IMG/VR virus record: IMGVR_UViG_3300012988_000034
Location: 1 to 31,202 of that record
Strand: one strand, 5' to 3'
Source: a virus
Length of the DNA: 31,202 nt
Below the pieces are notes generated by a model, which saw nothing but the letters and a program-made list of their open reading frames with translations, searched no databases and was not told where the DNA came from. Below are positions 8,482 to 16,280 of the stretch, piece after piece; within the stretch, counting starts at the first letter, position 1, and each line of letters starts with the position of its first letter. A program made the position numbers and the translations under genes.

Positions 8482-9028
8482 AAGGAAGTTTCAAAACCCG
8501 ATGCTGCGCAGCCTGACTTGCCCCTTAGCGACACAGCACCGGGTTAGGCTCTGGCGATTCTCCGCGACCTCTTTTCTTCCAGCGACTTAATTGCTGAACT
8601 CTTTCCGCAGGATGAGCAGCAACCCGCGTTTCCTCCGCTTTTCATGCCAGGTGACCAACTCGGATCGCTGCGCCCTCAGTTTCCGGTTGTTTGGTATGTC
8701 CCTGGAATCGCCGGTATTGTCCTAGGACCTTCGCGGCGACTGGCAGCCTTCGGCTTTAGAATCTTCGGCTATTTGGCCCGCCCTTACGGTTGCTGCTCTG
8801 AGTAGCACGGGTTATTTCACCGCATCACTAGAGCGACTTTTTACAGACCGACGGGATCTCCGTCAGTTGCCGTCTCTCGGCACGTTGTGTCGGCTAGTCG
8901 TCCAACCGGTGCGTCTGCTTTTTGCGGAAACTGGATTACGAACCCACTGCTCTTTCTCCGGTCGGCGCTTACGTTGAACGCCGTTTTAAAGGCATCTGAG
9001 CTAAGCCAGCACATCTGTATAGAAGTTG
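8482..9028 (-). other. 547-nt stretch without a credible gene; candidate structured RNA
   Basis: In a region where genes otherwise abut, this stretch has no convincing coding sequence. On the minus strand only a 57-codon frame (8841-9014, no Shine-Dalgarno) and a 33-codon frame exist, and the plus strand has a frame interrupted by a TAG at 8803. It holds several short perfect hairpins: 5 bp at 8963-8967/8979-8983, 5 bp at 8850-8854/8860-8864, 5 bp at 8868-8872/8878-8882, 4 bp at 8745-8748/8752-8755, and the palindrome GTCCTAGGAC at 8719-8728. Near 8996-9004 and 8931-8942 (minus strand) are pieces that look like a tRNA D-arm and anticodon arm, but no tRNA can be completed. It could be a phage non-coding RNA, a decayed insertion, or a spacer. 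Transcription would come from read-through of the virion operon. Confidence 0.45.
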
Positions 9029-10555
9029 TTACGCCTGCGCCCTCAACTTGTTCGTCAGGCGGTCCACCGGGTCATTAATATAGGCATCGATCACGCGCCA
9101 GGGGATCGGGTCCGTCGTGCTGACCTCAAACACCCGGCCCTTCTGGGTCGATCCCAGCTTGTTCCTGTAGACCCTGGTCTTAAACTCACCGGCCTGGCCG
9201 CAATCCAGTTGCGCTTCATTGCTCCAGGTCTTGCCGCCATCGTCGGACCAGCGCAACATGATCCGCGGCGCCCGCGCATTGCCCCCTCCATCCACCAGCG
9301 CCGGCACTGGGCCCAGCCCGGCCTCCAGATCGATTACCATGCGGTCGAAATACATGCGCTCATCTTCCAGCGCCAGCACCGGAGCCCGCCGCACTCTGCG
9401 GATCGGATTGCCGTCATCGGTGACAAAATTCCAGCCGCCGGCTAGATTCGGCTTGGGCGTGGACATCTCATAGATGTTCCCCGACGTAGGATCGCCCACA
9501 AGGTGCTTGCCAAAGGCGTTCTCATGGCATTGCGACTTGTGGGCCAACTCAGCGTTGTGCGCCGCGTCCCAGAAGGTCAGCTCAGACCAGGCCTGCGTTG
9601 CCACGTCATATTGCAGCATCGCGCCGTGCCCGTTATTGGCCGCGGGGAACAATGTCCTGTAGAGCGCGTGTCCGTTGTCCTGCAAACCGTAACTCACCGC
9701 CCCGGAGATATCGCCGAAGCCTTGCACCATGGTTTCAATCGCATGGTTGGAAATGCGCTGGGGTGTATAAGCGTTGGCCCTCCAAGCCATGCCAAAGCCG
9801 TCTTCATTCTGCCCCCACCACAGCACGGAGTTGTCCAGCCTCTTCGGTGTGAATGCAGCGTTGGTTCCCATCTCCATGAAGGCCTGCGGTATCGGAGCGA
9901 ACGGGAATACATCGCCCGAAAAATACCAGCCTTCCGCATGCTTGTTCCCGCACAGCCAGACCTCGTTATGGTCCACGATCATCGAAACCAGGTTGTCGGG
10001 GAAGTCTGATGTGGCGCTTTTCTGCGTTGGGTCCCATGTGGTTGCATCGAGCGCCGCCGAGCATTGAAACTTGTTCGAGTTATCCTGCAGCGATACGAAA
10101 AAGCCCTTGATAAATCCAACCATACGCGGCGTGACCAGAAATGGGGGATCAGCAAGAAACGCCCCACCGCCAGCCAGCGTGTAAACGAACCCGCGCCCGC
10201 CCGCCGCGATCAGCACTTGCGATGCCGCTCCCAACAGTGAATCTCCACAGGCGGCAAGCGATGCCGGCTTGCCATCATTAGCCACGGCGCCGATCGGCGT
10301 TACCGCTCCATTTGCCGCAATCTCGCAGAACTCAGACCCGCCCACGGCAAAGCAGCGCCCATTGATCTCCTTGATGCCGCGTACCGGCTTATCCGGCAAC
10401 GTGGCAAAGCGCTTCAGCCCCATCTCCGGATAGAGAGCGAAGGCGCTTTTACCCTGCTGGCTCTCAATCGCCTCCAGACGCCAGTTCACCAACCGCTGGC
10501 AGTCAGCGATGATCGATTGCGACGTGTATCCAGGACCGCAGAGACCAAAACGCAT
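9029..10555 (-). CDS. gp10-like packaged-DNA stabilisation / tail hub protein
   Basis: The protein has 508 residues (P22 gp10: 472). It has the pattern I associate with this family: an N-terminal segment with SIIADCQRLVNWRLEAIESQ, followed by GLKRFATLP and repeated beta-propeller-like stretches (VRGIKEINGRCFAVGGSEFC, LVSMIVDHNEVWLCGN, and a WWGQNEDG-MAWRANAYTP segment). In P22, gp10 forms the hexameric ring between the gp4 ring and the gp26 needle and holds packaged DNA in. It follows a gp4-like gene here too. The ATG at 10555 lacks a Shine-Dalgarno, perhaps because the plus-strand gene at 10570 has been inserted right upstream. Confidence 0.82.
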   Translation of the reverse strand: MRFGLCGPGYTSQSIIADCQRLVNWRLEAIESQQGKSAFALYPEMGLKRFATLPDKPVRGIKEINGRCFAVGGSEFCEIAANGAVTPIGAVANDGKPASLAACGDSLLGAASQVLIAAGGRGFVYTLAGGGAFLADPPFLVTPRMVGFIKGFFVSLQDNSNKFQCSAALDATTWDPTQKSATSDFPDNLVSMIVDHNEVWLCGNKHAEGWYFSGDVFPFAPIPQAFMEMGTNAAFTPKRLDNSVLWWGQNEDGFGMAWRANAYTPQRISNHAIETMVQGFGDISGAVSYGLQDNGHALYRTLFPAANNGHGAMLQYDVATQAWSELTFWDAAHNAELAHKSQCHENAFGKHLVGDPTSGNIYEMSTPKPNLAGGWNFVTDDGNPIRRVRRAPVLALEDERMYFDRMVIDLEAGLGPVPALVDGGGNARAPRIMLRWSDDGGKTWSNEAQLDCGQAGEFKTRVYRNKLGSTQKGRVFEVSTTDPIPWRVIDAYINDPVDRLTNKLRAQA

Positions 10556-10557
10556 GC

Positions 10558-10563
10558 TAGAAT
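10558..10563 (+). promoter_or_regulatory. -10-like hexamer for a leaderless small-gene transcript
   Basis: TAGAAT (5 of 6 matches to TATAAT) ends 6 nt before the ATG at 10570. No Shine-Dalgarno lies between. The spacing would place the transcription start at or next to the start codon, as at the HNH gene. No clear -35 box is seen. Confidence 0.35.
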
Positions 10564-10569
10564 GTGCCT

Positions 10570-10734
10570 ATGAAACCTGATGAAATAGCGAATGAGATTC
10601 TTAAGAACTGGCCGCGTAGCACATATAATCCATCGTGGCCGAAGTATGATGTCCTTGAGCGCGAACTGCTATTACATATCATCGACGAAACCATCAGGCT
10701 TGCTGCTTCGCCAGTTACATCAGAACAAACGTAA
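10570..10734 (+). CDS. Small plus-strand protein (54 residues), unknown
   Basis: The frame encodes 54 residues (start MKPDEIANEILKNWPRSTY, then a helix ERELLLHIIDETIRLAAS). The composition is that of a real soluble helical protein, with well-spread Asp, Glu, Lys and Leu and two Trp. It fills the space between the gp10-like gene (starting at 10555 on the other strand) and the stop of the exported beta-rich gene, and overlaps the 3' end of that gene by 20 bp in convergent orientation. I recognise no family. Its separate promoter-like box and opposite strand suggest a 'moron'-type insertion into the virion operon. The chance that it is a fortuitous frame is reduced by its codon usage and by its exact fit into the gap. 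Confidence 0.6.
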   Translation: MKPDEIANEILKNWPRSTYNPSWPKYDVLERELLLHIIDETIRLAASPVTSEQT

Positions 10735-11497
10735 CCCACCCGTTCACCGTCGGCGTCGTTCCCGCGCTCACAATGCACATGTCCTGCCCCGCCGCGCCGC
10801 TGAAGAGTGTATGACCCGCTCCTACAATCAATCCCTGGCCGGAGGTCACCGGCAGAGCCATCGCGCCGGTCTTGTCAGTAGGCGATGCGCATGTGCCGCC
10901 GGTCCCCACCTGAAACTTGATAGTAGGCGTCGTTCCAGACGTCCAGATAATGGTGAATGCGCAGACATAGACTCTCTTGCCGGCGCTGCCGGCCTGGACA
11001 ACCGTTGTTGTGGATGAACTGATGGCCACCAGAAATGAGCTTTTGTCAATCGCGGCCGATGCGCACGGATCCACCGGCCCTGGAGTCTGCCCGTTGATGC
11101 CATAAGCCAGGCTTACCTGCGCTGCCACGGTTCCGGAGCTGAACGCCGATACGCGGATCCTGACATTTGTAAATCCGGCCGCGTCCGCTTGCCACACTCC
11201 ATTCCCCGTCGCGCTGGTGACTTGCTGGCCGTTCGGCATCGGGCCAACCGCTAGTGCGGTCCAGGTCGTTCCATTGTCCACGCTGAATTCAAACTGCGCC
11301 GTGGCGCTCCACGTTCCGCTTAGCTGAAAGGTGACCGTAGAGGTATCGGAAAATACCGGGATCGACAAGCAATTGGCCGCCAGGCAGCTTGAGCTTGCCG
11401 CGGTCAGGTTGCCCGTCGTAGGCTGGGGCTGCCCCTGGAGCTGCGCCAGGCAGGAGCCCGCCAGCAGCAGGATTGTAAAAAGTAGTCTCTTCAGCAT
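10715..11497 (-). CDS. Exported beta-rich protein of the virion cluster
   Basis: The protein has 260 residues. Residues 1-18 (MLKRLLFTILLLAGSCLA before Gln19) form a clear Sec signal peptide. The Cys16 context (AGSC) is a poor lipobox, so signal peptidase I is more likely than lipoprotein processing. Residues of about 45-135 (VTFQLSGTWSATAQFEFSVD, TWTALAVGP, NVRIRVSAFSSGTVAAQV) resemble an Ig- or jelly-roll-like beta sandwich seen in phage accessory structural proteins. The C-terminal half (VYVCAFTIIWTSG, IKFQVGTGGTC) is a second beta domain with paired Cys. A strong Shine-Dalgarno (GAGGAG, about 6 nt upstream) fixes the start. It lies between the gp4-like and gp10-like genes, where P22 has nothing. 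Oxidised Cys pairs would fit an extracytoplasmic protein. Confidence 0.75.
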   Translation of the reverse strand: MLKRLLFTILLLAGSCLAQLQGQPQPTTGNLTAASSSCLAANCLSIPVFSDTSTVTFQLSGTWSATAQFEFSVDNGTTWTALAVGPMPNGQQVTSATGNGVWQADAAGFTNVRIRVSAFSSGTVAAQVSLAYGINGQTPGPVDPCASAAIDKSSFLVAISSSTTTVVQAGSAGKRVYVCAFTIIWTSGTTPTIKFQVGTGGTCASPTDKTGAMALPVTSGQGLIVGAGHTLFSGAAGQDMCIVSAGTTPTVNGWVTFVLM

Positions 11498-11499
11498 AA

Positions 11500-12294
11500 T
11501 CAGCTCCTCTGGCCCGTCAGGAAATTGAAGTCCGGGATCGCCCGGCCCTTACTGCTCGATGGCGCATCGCTTTTGAGCGCCGGCGCGCCGCTGTTGTTCG
11601 CCTGGATCGCATTGCGGGCTTCGCGGTATTGCAGCATGAAGGAATTGGAGTCCACTACCTGAATGGCCCGCGGTCCATAAGACGGCGCCATGTCCGCGGC
11701 GACCGCACACATCAGGTACGACCAATATGCCGGCGGCATCGCCAGCACGGTATCGCCCGCCAGAGCTTGTGAAAGCCCGCTCCACAGCTGCAGGCGGATG
11801 TTGTTGGCCACGTTCGGGATCGGCAGCAGATAGACGCTTCCCAGCAGTGCGCCGCGGGAATAATAAAGCGCCGTGGGCAACGAACTGGAAAGGTTCTTGA
11901 CCGATACTTGCGCCCATTCCTGATCGTCCAGGATGAGCATCGGCGGGAGGTCTACATTGCCGTTCGTTCCAGGCAGGATCCAATTCGCGCTCTCGATCCT
12001 CACCGGCGGGTCCGGCACTACAAAGTGACCTGCTGGCGCCGCGGGTCCAATGCTGATCGGCTGAACATTAGGCGGGCAGGGAAACACCTGGAAATTGACC
12101 GCATAGATCAGCGGCTTTTGCGCGTTCACCAGGTCGATGCGACGTTGCAGGCATTCCAGACCCCATTGCGAGTCATCCGCCTGGACCGCCCCTCCCAAAG
12201 ACACTGCCCCCAACATCAGCAAGGCCGCGGCACACAGGTCCCCGGCTTTGACTGAGATCGTGCTGTTGGCGGCAGTGAGATTGAGAGGCGGCAT
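11500..12294 (-). CDS. gp4-like head-completion / tail-accessory factor
   Basis: The product has 264 residues; P22 gp4 has 166. The N-terminal helix (GDLCAAALLMLGAVSLGG) followed by SQWGLECLQRRIDLVNAQ is the usual opening of gp4-type adaptor proteins, where it marks the helical body. Later segments (DQEWAQVSVKNLSSSLPTAL, SVYLLPIPN, IRLQLWSGLSQAL, and PPAYWSYLMCAVAADMAPSYG) fit the family pattern as I know it. In P22 the protein forms the ring below the portal after packaging. The hydrophobic N-terminal stretch is a structural helix, not a signal peptide. The start abuts the stop of the upstream gene. Confidence 0.75.
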   Translation of the reverse strand: MPPLNLTAANSTISVKAGDLCAAALLMLGAVSLGGAVQADDSQWGLECLQRRIDLVNAQKPLIYAVNFQVFPCPPNVQPISIGPAAPAGHFVVPDPPVRIESANWILPGTNGNVDLPPMLILDDQEWAQVSVKNLSSSLPTALYYSRGALLGSVYLLPIPNVANNIRLQLWSGLSQALAGDTVLAMPPAYWSYLMCAVAADMAPSYGPRAIQVVDSNSFMLQYREARNAIQANNSGAPALKSDAPSSSKGRAIPDFNFLTGQRS

Positions 12295-12738
12295 TTAGTT
12301 GGCCTTTTTGCCAGCGGCTTCCGTGATGGCCAGGACTATCTGTTCTTTCTTCAGCCCCGGATCGAGCTCGAGGCCGTGGACGTCCTTAGCATGGGCAAGC
12401 AGTTCAGCCTTGGTCATCGCTTCAACCGGCTTACTCTGTTCGCCGCCGGCCACGTCAACCGCATCATCCGCTTCAAAGCCGTCCGGTGCTTCTTCCGGAT
12501 GCTCCTGGACGTGCGGCTGATCGCGCCAGCCCTTCACCTTCAGTGCCTTCTCTTCCTCGGCGTCTTTGGCGATGGCGGTTTTGCTGGTCGGATGCAGCGT
12601 CTTATCTTTTGGCCAGCGGTAAAGCATCTTTGGATAATCCTGATGCGGAATCGCCTTCAGGGGCGGTTTGTTCATGTCAAAGGGCAGGTTCCCTTTGCCC
12701 TTCTGTTGCATTGCTTCTTCATCGATGATGGAAGGCAT
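12295..12738 (-). CDS. Head-region protein with C-terminal SAP/HeH-like domain
   Basis: From the ATG at 12738 the protein has 147 residues; the TTG at 12747 is a less likely start, since AAGGA lies about 10 nt before the ATG. The first two thirds are polar and rich in Lys, Pro and Glu (KGNLPFDMNKPPLKAIPHQD, then RWPKDKTLHPTSKTAIAKDA). Residues of about 108-147 (MTKAELLAHAKDVHGLELD, then KKEQIVLAI) match the helix-extended-helix SAP/HeH pattern, which often binds DNA or occurs in phage head proteins. It lies between the probable decoration gene and the gp4-like gene. The function is unknown; a head-tail or DNA-contacting role is plausible. Confidence 0.7.
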   Translation of the reverse strand: MPSIIDEEAMQQKGKGNLPFDMNKPPLKAIPHQDYPKMLYRWPKDKTLHPTSKTAIAKDAEEEKALKVKGWRDQPHVQEHPEEAPDGFEADDAVDVAGGEQSKPVEAMTKAELLAHAKDVHGLELDPGLKKEQIVLAITEAAGKKAN

Positions 12739-12765
12739 ACAGCACAATCCTTTCGCGGTGGGATA

Positions 12766-12789
12766 GCGGGCCAGTCATAGCCGGCCCGC
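12766..12789 (-). promoter_or_regulatory. Intercistronic hairpin
   Basis: A perfect 7-bp GC stem (GCGGGCC/GGCCCGC) with a 10-nt loop lies between the stop at 12803 and the Shine-Dalgarno of the gene starting at 12738. No T-run follows on either strand, so it is unlikely to be an intrinsic terminator. It may protect the mRNA end or tune expression between the head genes. Confidence 0.45.
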
Positions 12790-12802
12790 CTGCTCTTGAC
12801 GT

Positions 12803-13768
12803 TTAGAACAACGCCACGTACGGCGCCTTCGCCGTGGTGAACGTTGTCGGCAAAGTCACCTTCGCGGCCGTGCCAAAGACCTGGCCCGTCACCGCGCCGC
12901 CAATGATGTTGTCATTGACGGCCGTAATGGCATGCCGGATCGTGTCCGTGGTCCCGTTCAGGCCGTCACAGACGAAATACCTGCTTGGCCCTACGGCGTA
13001 AAACTTGCTCACGAAGTTGATCTTCTGGTAGGTAGAGGCCCCGGAAGTGGTTACGCCGGCCGTCGCCGTATTGGCAAGCACGTTGCCTGATGTGTCATAG
13101 AGAATCAGGAAGTGCTTATTGGTTCCCACCGTGGTCCCATTCAGCACCGCCGCGCCCGTTAGGAGCATACTGAACGGAAGGTTGACTTCCGAGCAGTAGA
13201 TCTCCGTCGAAGCAGCCGCGGCCGTGCCGGCAGTTTCCAGCGCGGTCAGTGCTGTCGCTCCTGGATCCGGGAAACGCGCCAGGCTGTTCAGTGTGCGCGA
13301 GGTCTGCATGGCGTCGCCCTGCACCCACTGGCCGCCGAGGCAATCAGACACCGTTCCCGAGAAAGGCTCAATGCGTGGCAAGGCCAGTTCATTGCCTCGC
13401 GTGCAAGCGCCGTTCGGGATGATCGAAAAGAAGGTGCTCAGGTATGCCGGAATCACAAACACCGGCGCGGCGTTGACGTGGGGCGCGGCCACGGTGTGCA
13501 GATATCCGCGTGTCACGCCGATAGTGGTTGAGTTGACCGAGGTCACTCGCATCGCCTCGTGATCAACATACAAATACGTTGCTTTCGTGTTGTCAGAGGC
13601 GCTCGAAGCGCTGATGCCCGTCGCCGAAGCGACAGTAATCAGCGTGGTTTTCGAGTCGCCCACGGCCGCAGAAAGCGTCGTGTTCGTCAAGATGGTCTGG
13701 CCCATCGCCGGGAGCATGCTTCCCAGCAACAGGACCAGCCCAATCAGAAGAGAGTGAAGTCGTTTCAT
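12803..13768 (-). CDS. Exported head-associated (decoration-like) protein
   Basis: The start chosen is the ATG at 13768, with AAAGGA upstream; a TTG at 13777 lies too close to the Shine-Dalgarno. The protein has 321 residues. Residues 1-23 (MKRLHSLLIGLVLLLGSMLP, with AMG before Gln24) form a strong Sec signal peptide. Residues of about 25-100 (LITVASATGI, TYLYVDHEAMRVTSVNSTTI, VTRGYLHTVAAPH) match a repeat-like beta element of phage head or tail decoration proteins. The remainder is beta-rich, with Cys near IPNGACTRG, SDCLGG, IYCSEVN and YFVCDG. It follows the coat gene directly, where decoration proteins are often encoded. P22 has no such gene. Confidence 0.72.
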   Translation of the reverse strand: MKRLHSLLIGLVLLLGSMLPAMGQTILTNTTLSAAVGDSKTTLITVASATGISASSASDNTKATYLYVDHEAMRVTSVNSTTIGVTRGYLHTVAAPHVNAAPVFVIPAYLSTFFSIIPNGACTRGNELALPRIEPFSGTVSDCLGGQWVQGDAMQTSRTLNSLARFPDPGATALTALETAGTAAAASTEIYCSEVNLPFSMLLTGAAVLNGTTVGTNKHFLILYDTSGNVLANTATAGVTTSGASTYQKINFVSKFYAVGPSRYFVCDGLNGTTDTIRHAITAVNDNIIGGAVTGQVFGTAAKVTLPTTFTTAKAPYVALF

Positions 13769-13813
13769 GTTGCTCAAAGTCCTTTCTGTTTGAAGTTGAT
13801 CTTGCTGGTGGAA

Positions 13814-15049
13814 TTAAGCTCCGGCCACGGCCACGGCGCCGTTGTCCTGATATCCCAGACCAAACCCGAGGCAGCAGTCGTAACGGCTGGTGGTCTTGCG
13901 CTCTTTCTGGTCCCACGCGCGGACATAAGCGATACTCAGCCCGGTTTCATCGTCCTCTGCCATCTCCGCTTTCTCAACGGCCTTGGGGTTGTCGAACTTC
14001 CCGCCGGCCATCAGGAACGCATATTTGGTAAGCAACAGGGAGACCAGCCCGGCCTTGCCGTTGGGCGAAGCCGTGCCAGGCCACATGGTGATTGCCGCGC
14101 CGTTGGTGGGCAGCGAATCCACGTTCTGGTACTGGGAGCCAGGTCCGTAAATTGGCGGATTGATGTTGATGGTGTCGTTGCCGCCTGTCAGAACGTAATT
14201 CTGTGCCACGGTGAAATGCTGCAGGCCCATCGAGCCGGCGCGGCGCGTGCGCGGGTTCACCCCGTTCACGCTGGCGATCGAGAACTTGTCGCCCGCATTG
14301 ATCGTGTCTCCGTTCGATCCGGTGACGATCAGCGCATTGCCTGACTGGTTCGCTCCGGTCACTACCAGCGTGGAAGCGATCGTGCCCGCCGTCTGCTTGA
14401 ACAGCGAATTGGAGCGGTAGAACGTCGAGCCGGCAATCGTTCCGATCACGCCCTTGCGGAACATGTCTGAAACGTCTTTGCTGGGGTTGAATTGCGATGT
14501 GACATTGTTCTTGATGTAGCTCTCGCTCAGTGACGGCGAGACGCACATGTGCCGCTTCAACGTCACCGGGCAGGCCTTCTCAAACAGCCGGCGTTCTGCC
14601 GCGGTGTAAGGAGAAAGCGTGGTCGCGTCCGTGCCCAGCGTTCCTACCACGTTTGACGTGTAGAGCGTCGCCCAGTTCGCGGCGCGGGTGTCTGCCTCCT
14701 GCGCCAGTTGCGCGCCGGCGGGCAGGAAGTAAGCTTCGTCCAGTTCTTCTTCCGTGCGTCCCAGGGCCACAAGTTTTTCGTAGGAGTCCCACTCAAAGTG
14801 AATGCCAAATATCTGGTCCAGGTTGAGCGTGGTCACCAGGCGGTTGATGCCTTGCGGCTGATAACCCAGGCCGTCCGTAACCAGCCAACTCTGGGGAATG
14901 GGGATCTGCACTTGTGATCCCACAGGGAACGACTTGGTAAATTCAGCTTCCCAGTCGGTATTGAATTGCGCGGCCACCTCAAGAGAGTTCTTGAGGAACC
15001 ACAGGATTTTCAGGGCTACCCAATTGGGTAGGGCAAAATTGTTCGGCAC
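13814..15049 (-). CDS. Major coat protein, P22 gp5-like
   Basis: The protein has 411 residues (P22 coat: 430) and starts with GTG, with AAAGGA about 8 nt upstream. The N-terminus (NWVALKILWFLKNSLEVAAQ, then FNTDWEAEFTKSFPVGSQVQ and IPIPQSW) has the N-arm and early beta strands of the P22-type HK97 fold as I know the family. The segment LNLDQIFGIHFEWDSYEK is also typical, and so is the order TerL-portal-scaffold-coat. It forms the icosahedral shell around the scaffold. The downstream gene encodes an exported, decoration-like protein. A 16-bp palindrome lies in codons 7-12. Confidence 0.85.
   Translation of the reverse strand: MPNNFALPNWVALKILWFLKNSLEVAAQFNTDWEAEFTKSFPVGSQVQIPIPQSWLVTDGLGYQPQGINRLVTTLNLDQIFGIHFEWDSYEKLVALGRTEEELDEAYFLPAGAQLAQEADTRAANWATLYTSNVVGTLGTDATTLSPYTAAERRLFEKACPVTLKRHMCVSPSLSESYIKNNVTSQFNPSKDVSDMFRKGVIGTIAGSTFYRSNSLFKQTAGTIASTLVVTGANQSGNALIVTGSNGDTINAGDKFSIASVNGVNPRTRRAGSMGLQHFTVAQNYVLTGGNDTININPPIYGPGSQYQNVDSLPTNGAAITMWPGTASPNGKAGLVSLLLTKYAFLMAGGKFDNPKAVEKAEMAEDDETGLSIAYVRAWDQKERKTTSRYDCCLGFGLGYQDNGAVAVAGA
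15016..15031. repeat. 16-bp palindrome in the start region of the coat gene
   Basis: CTACCCAATTGGGTAG is a perfect palindrome within codons 7-12 of the coat gene. It codes for part of LPNWV, so it may be fortuitous. In the mRNA it could fold only as a tight stem or as an intermolecular duplex near the ribosome-binding site. Confidence 0.3.
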
Positions 15050-15089
15050 TGCCGGTTCCTTTCCCGCCTACGTCGCTTGGAGCAGGGCA

Positions 15090-16214
15090 TTATCCTCGCG
15101 CCATGCGTTCAGCCGCTTTGCGCTTCCAGGTGTCGTCCAGTGTTTTGGTCAACTTGCCCTGGCTGCGCCGAACCTCATCCGCCGCCACGTCGTTCGGCCC
15201 GGTCCCCCGGTTGCCGACCTCGCGCGTTGGTTGTGGCTCTTCGGTTTTTTTGTTAGCAGGAGTTGTCTTGTCTTCAGGCTCGCTTTTGCCTTTGTCATCG
15301 GCCTTCGCCGCGGTCGTGGAATCGGCCTTGGTTTTGCCTTTCTCCAATTCCGCCATAACCAGCTCTTCTGCCTTCATGGCGTACCGGAGCGCGGTGAACG
15401 GATCAGTGCGGGCCGCATCGAGGAATTTCTTCATCGTTGCCGCGTCGCTGCCGATCGCGTACATCACGTCCACCATGACCGCGGACCGTCCGACAAACTC
15501 AGCCACCATGGGGTGAATGGTTTTGTCGCTCGCAATCTCGGTCCAGAGCGGGGCGACTGCCGTGTCAAAGTCTTTATAGCGTTCGCGCGCTGCTTCGAGT
15601 TCCTTATTGAGCTGCTGGGTGTGCGCCTCTTCCGCGGACTGCCGTTTAAAGTCCTCGATCGCCTTCTTGCGGTCGTATTCGCGGCAGTCGTCGTAGTACT
15701 TGTCTTTGGCTGCCTCGAATGCTTCCCAGGCCTTGTCCGGCCCAAGGTTCTCAAAGTCCTCAAACTTGGGCTTGACCGGGGCTTTCAGCTCTACAACCGC
15801 CGCGGGCTTGGCATCGGCTGGCTTTGCGGTTGACGAATCCGCTTTCGTCGTCTTTCCAGCCACCTCAGCTCTCAGGCGCATAAGTTCCGCGTCCTTACCC
15901 TTGCCTTCGGCGATCAACTCAGCAATGCGCTCTTCAGCAGACGGCTTGCGTCTTGAGCCTTTATCTTTGTCCTGCGTTTCCTTAGCCGAGTCCGGGGCGG
16001 CTGCGCTTTTGGATTTGTCATCCTCGGAAGTCGTCTCTTTCGACGTGTCAGCAGGGGCCGGATCCTGCGTTTGCGGCTGTTCTTCTACTGGCTCCCCTTG
16101 CGCCCGCGCGAGAAACTGCCGGCTGATCTGCGGCGTCAATTTGCCGGCGGCGTATGGGTTGACTGGCTGTTGCGCAGCAGACGGGGCTGCGCCTTGGGTT
16201 TTTACGTCAGACAT
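15090..16214 (-). CDS. Scaffolding protein
   Basis: This highly charged, Lys/Glu/Asp/Ala-rich protein has 374 residues (P22 gp8: 303) and lies between portal and coat, the invariant scaffold position. It is mostly helical with low-complexity stretches (TSKETTSEDDKSKSAAAPDS, and a helix AYRKDFDTAVAPLWTE-like region near the middle), and it ends in a basic helix (TKTLDDTWKRKAAERMARG), as coat-binding scaffold C-termini do. Residues 19-42 (NPYAAGKLTPQISRQF...GEP) resemble the N-terminus of the 88-residue protein at 19326-19592. A good Shine-Dalgarno (AAAGGA) precedes the ATG. It should be inside the procapsid and leave or be degraded on packaging. Confidence 0.8.
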   Translation of the reverse strand: MSDVKTQGAAPSAAQQPVNPYAAGKLTPQISRQFLARAQGEPVEEQPQTQDPAPADTSKETTSEDDKSKSAAAPDSAKETQDKDKGSRRKPSAEERIAELIAEGKGKDAELMRLRAEVAGKTTKADSSTAKPADAKPAAVVELKAPVKPKFEDFENLGPDKAWEAFEAAKDKYYDDCREYDRKKAIEDFKRQSAEEAHTQQLNKELEAARERYKDFDTAVAPLWTEIASDKTIHPMVAEFVGRSAVMVDVMYAIGSDAATMKKFLDAARTDPFTALRYAMKAEELVMAELEKGKTKADSTTAAKADDKGKSEPEDKTTPANKKTEEPQPTREVGNRGTGPNDVAADEVRRSQGKLTKTLDDTWKRKAAERMARG

Positions 16215-16280
16215 GTGTTGTGTCCTTTTGTTGGGGTTTGCCCTTACGTCGGGCAGGCGTGAACTCTTGACGTCTGGAAC

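Noticed and set aside
8931-9010. tRNA-like pieces on the minus strand (TTAGCTCAG and a TTCGTAA anticodon-type loop)
   Set aside because: The D-loop would be far too long, the anticodon stem has a mismatch, and no T-arm or matching acceptor stem can be found.
8545-9078. Plus-strand frame broken once by TAG at 8803
   Set aside because: No start codon or ribosome-binding site is present near its beginning, and it runs into the gp10-like gene. Amber read-through is not supported by anything else in the window.
16263-16280. Recurring CTCTTGACGT sequence (also at 12794, 21729 and 28141)
   Set aside because: Two copies code for Asp-Val-Lys-Ser and the others have no constant spacing to genes, so a regulatory motif is not convincing.
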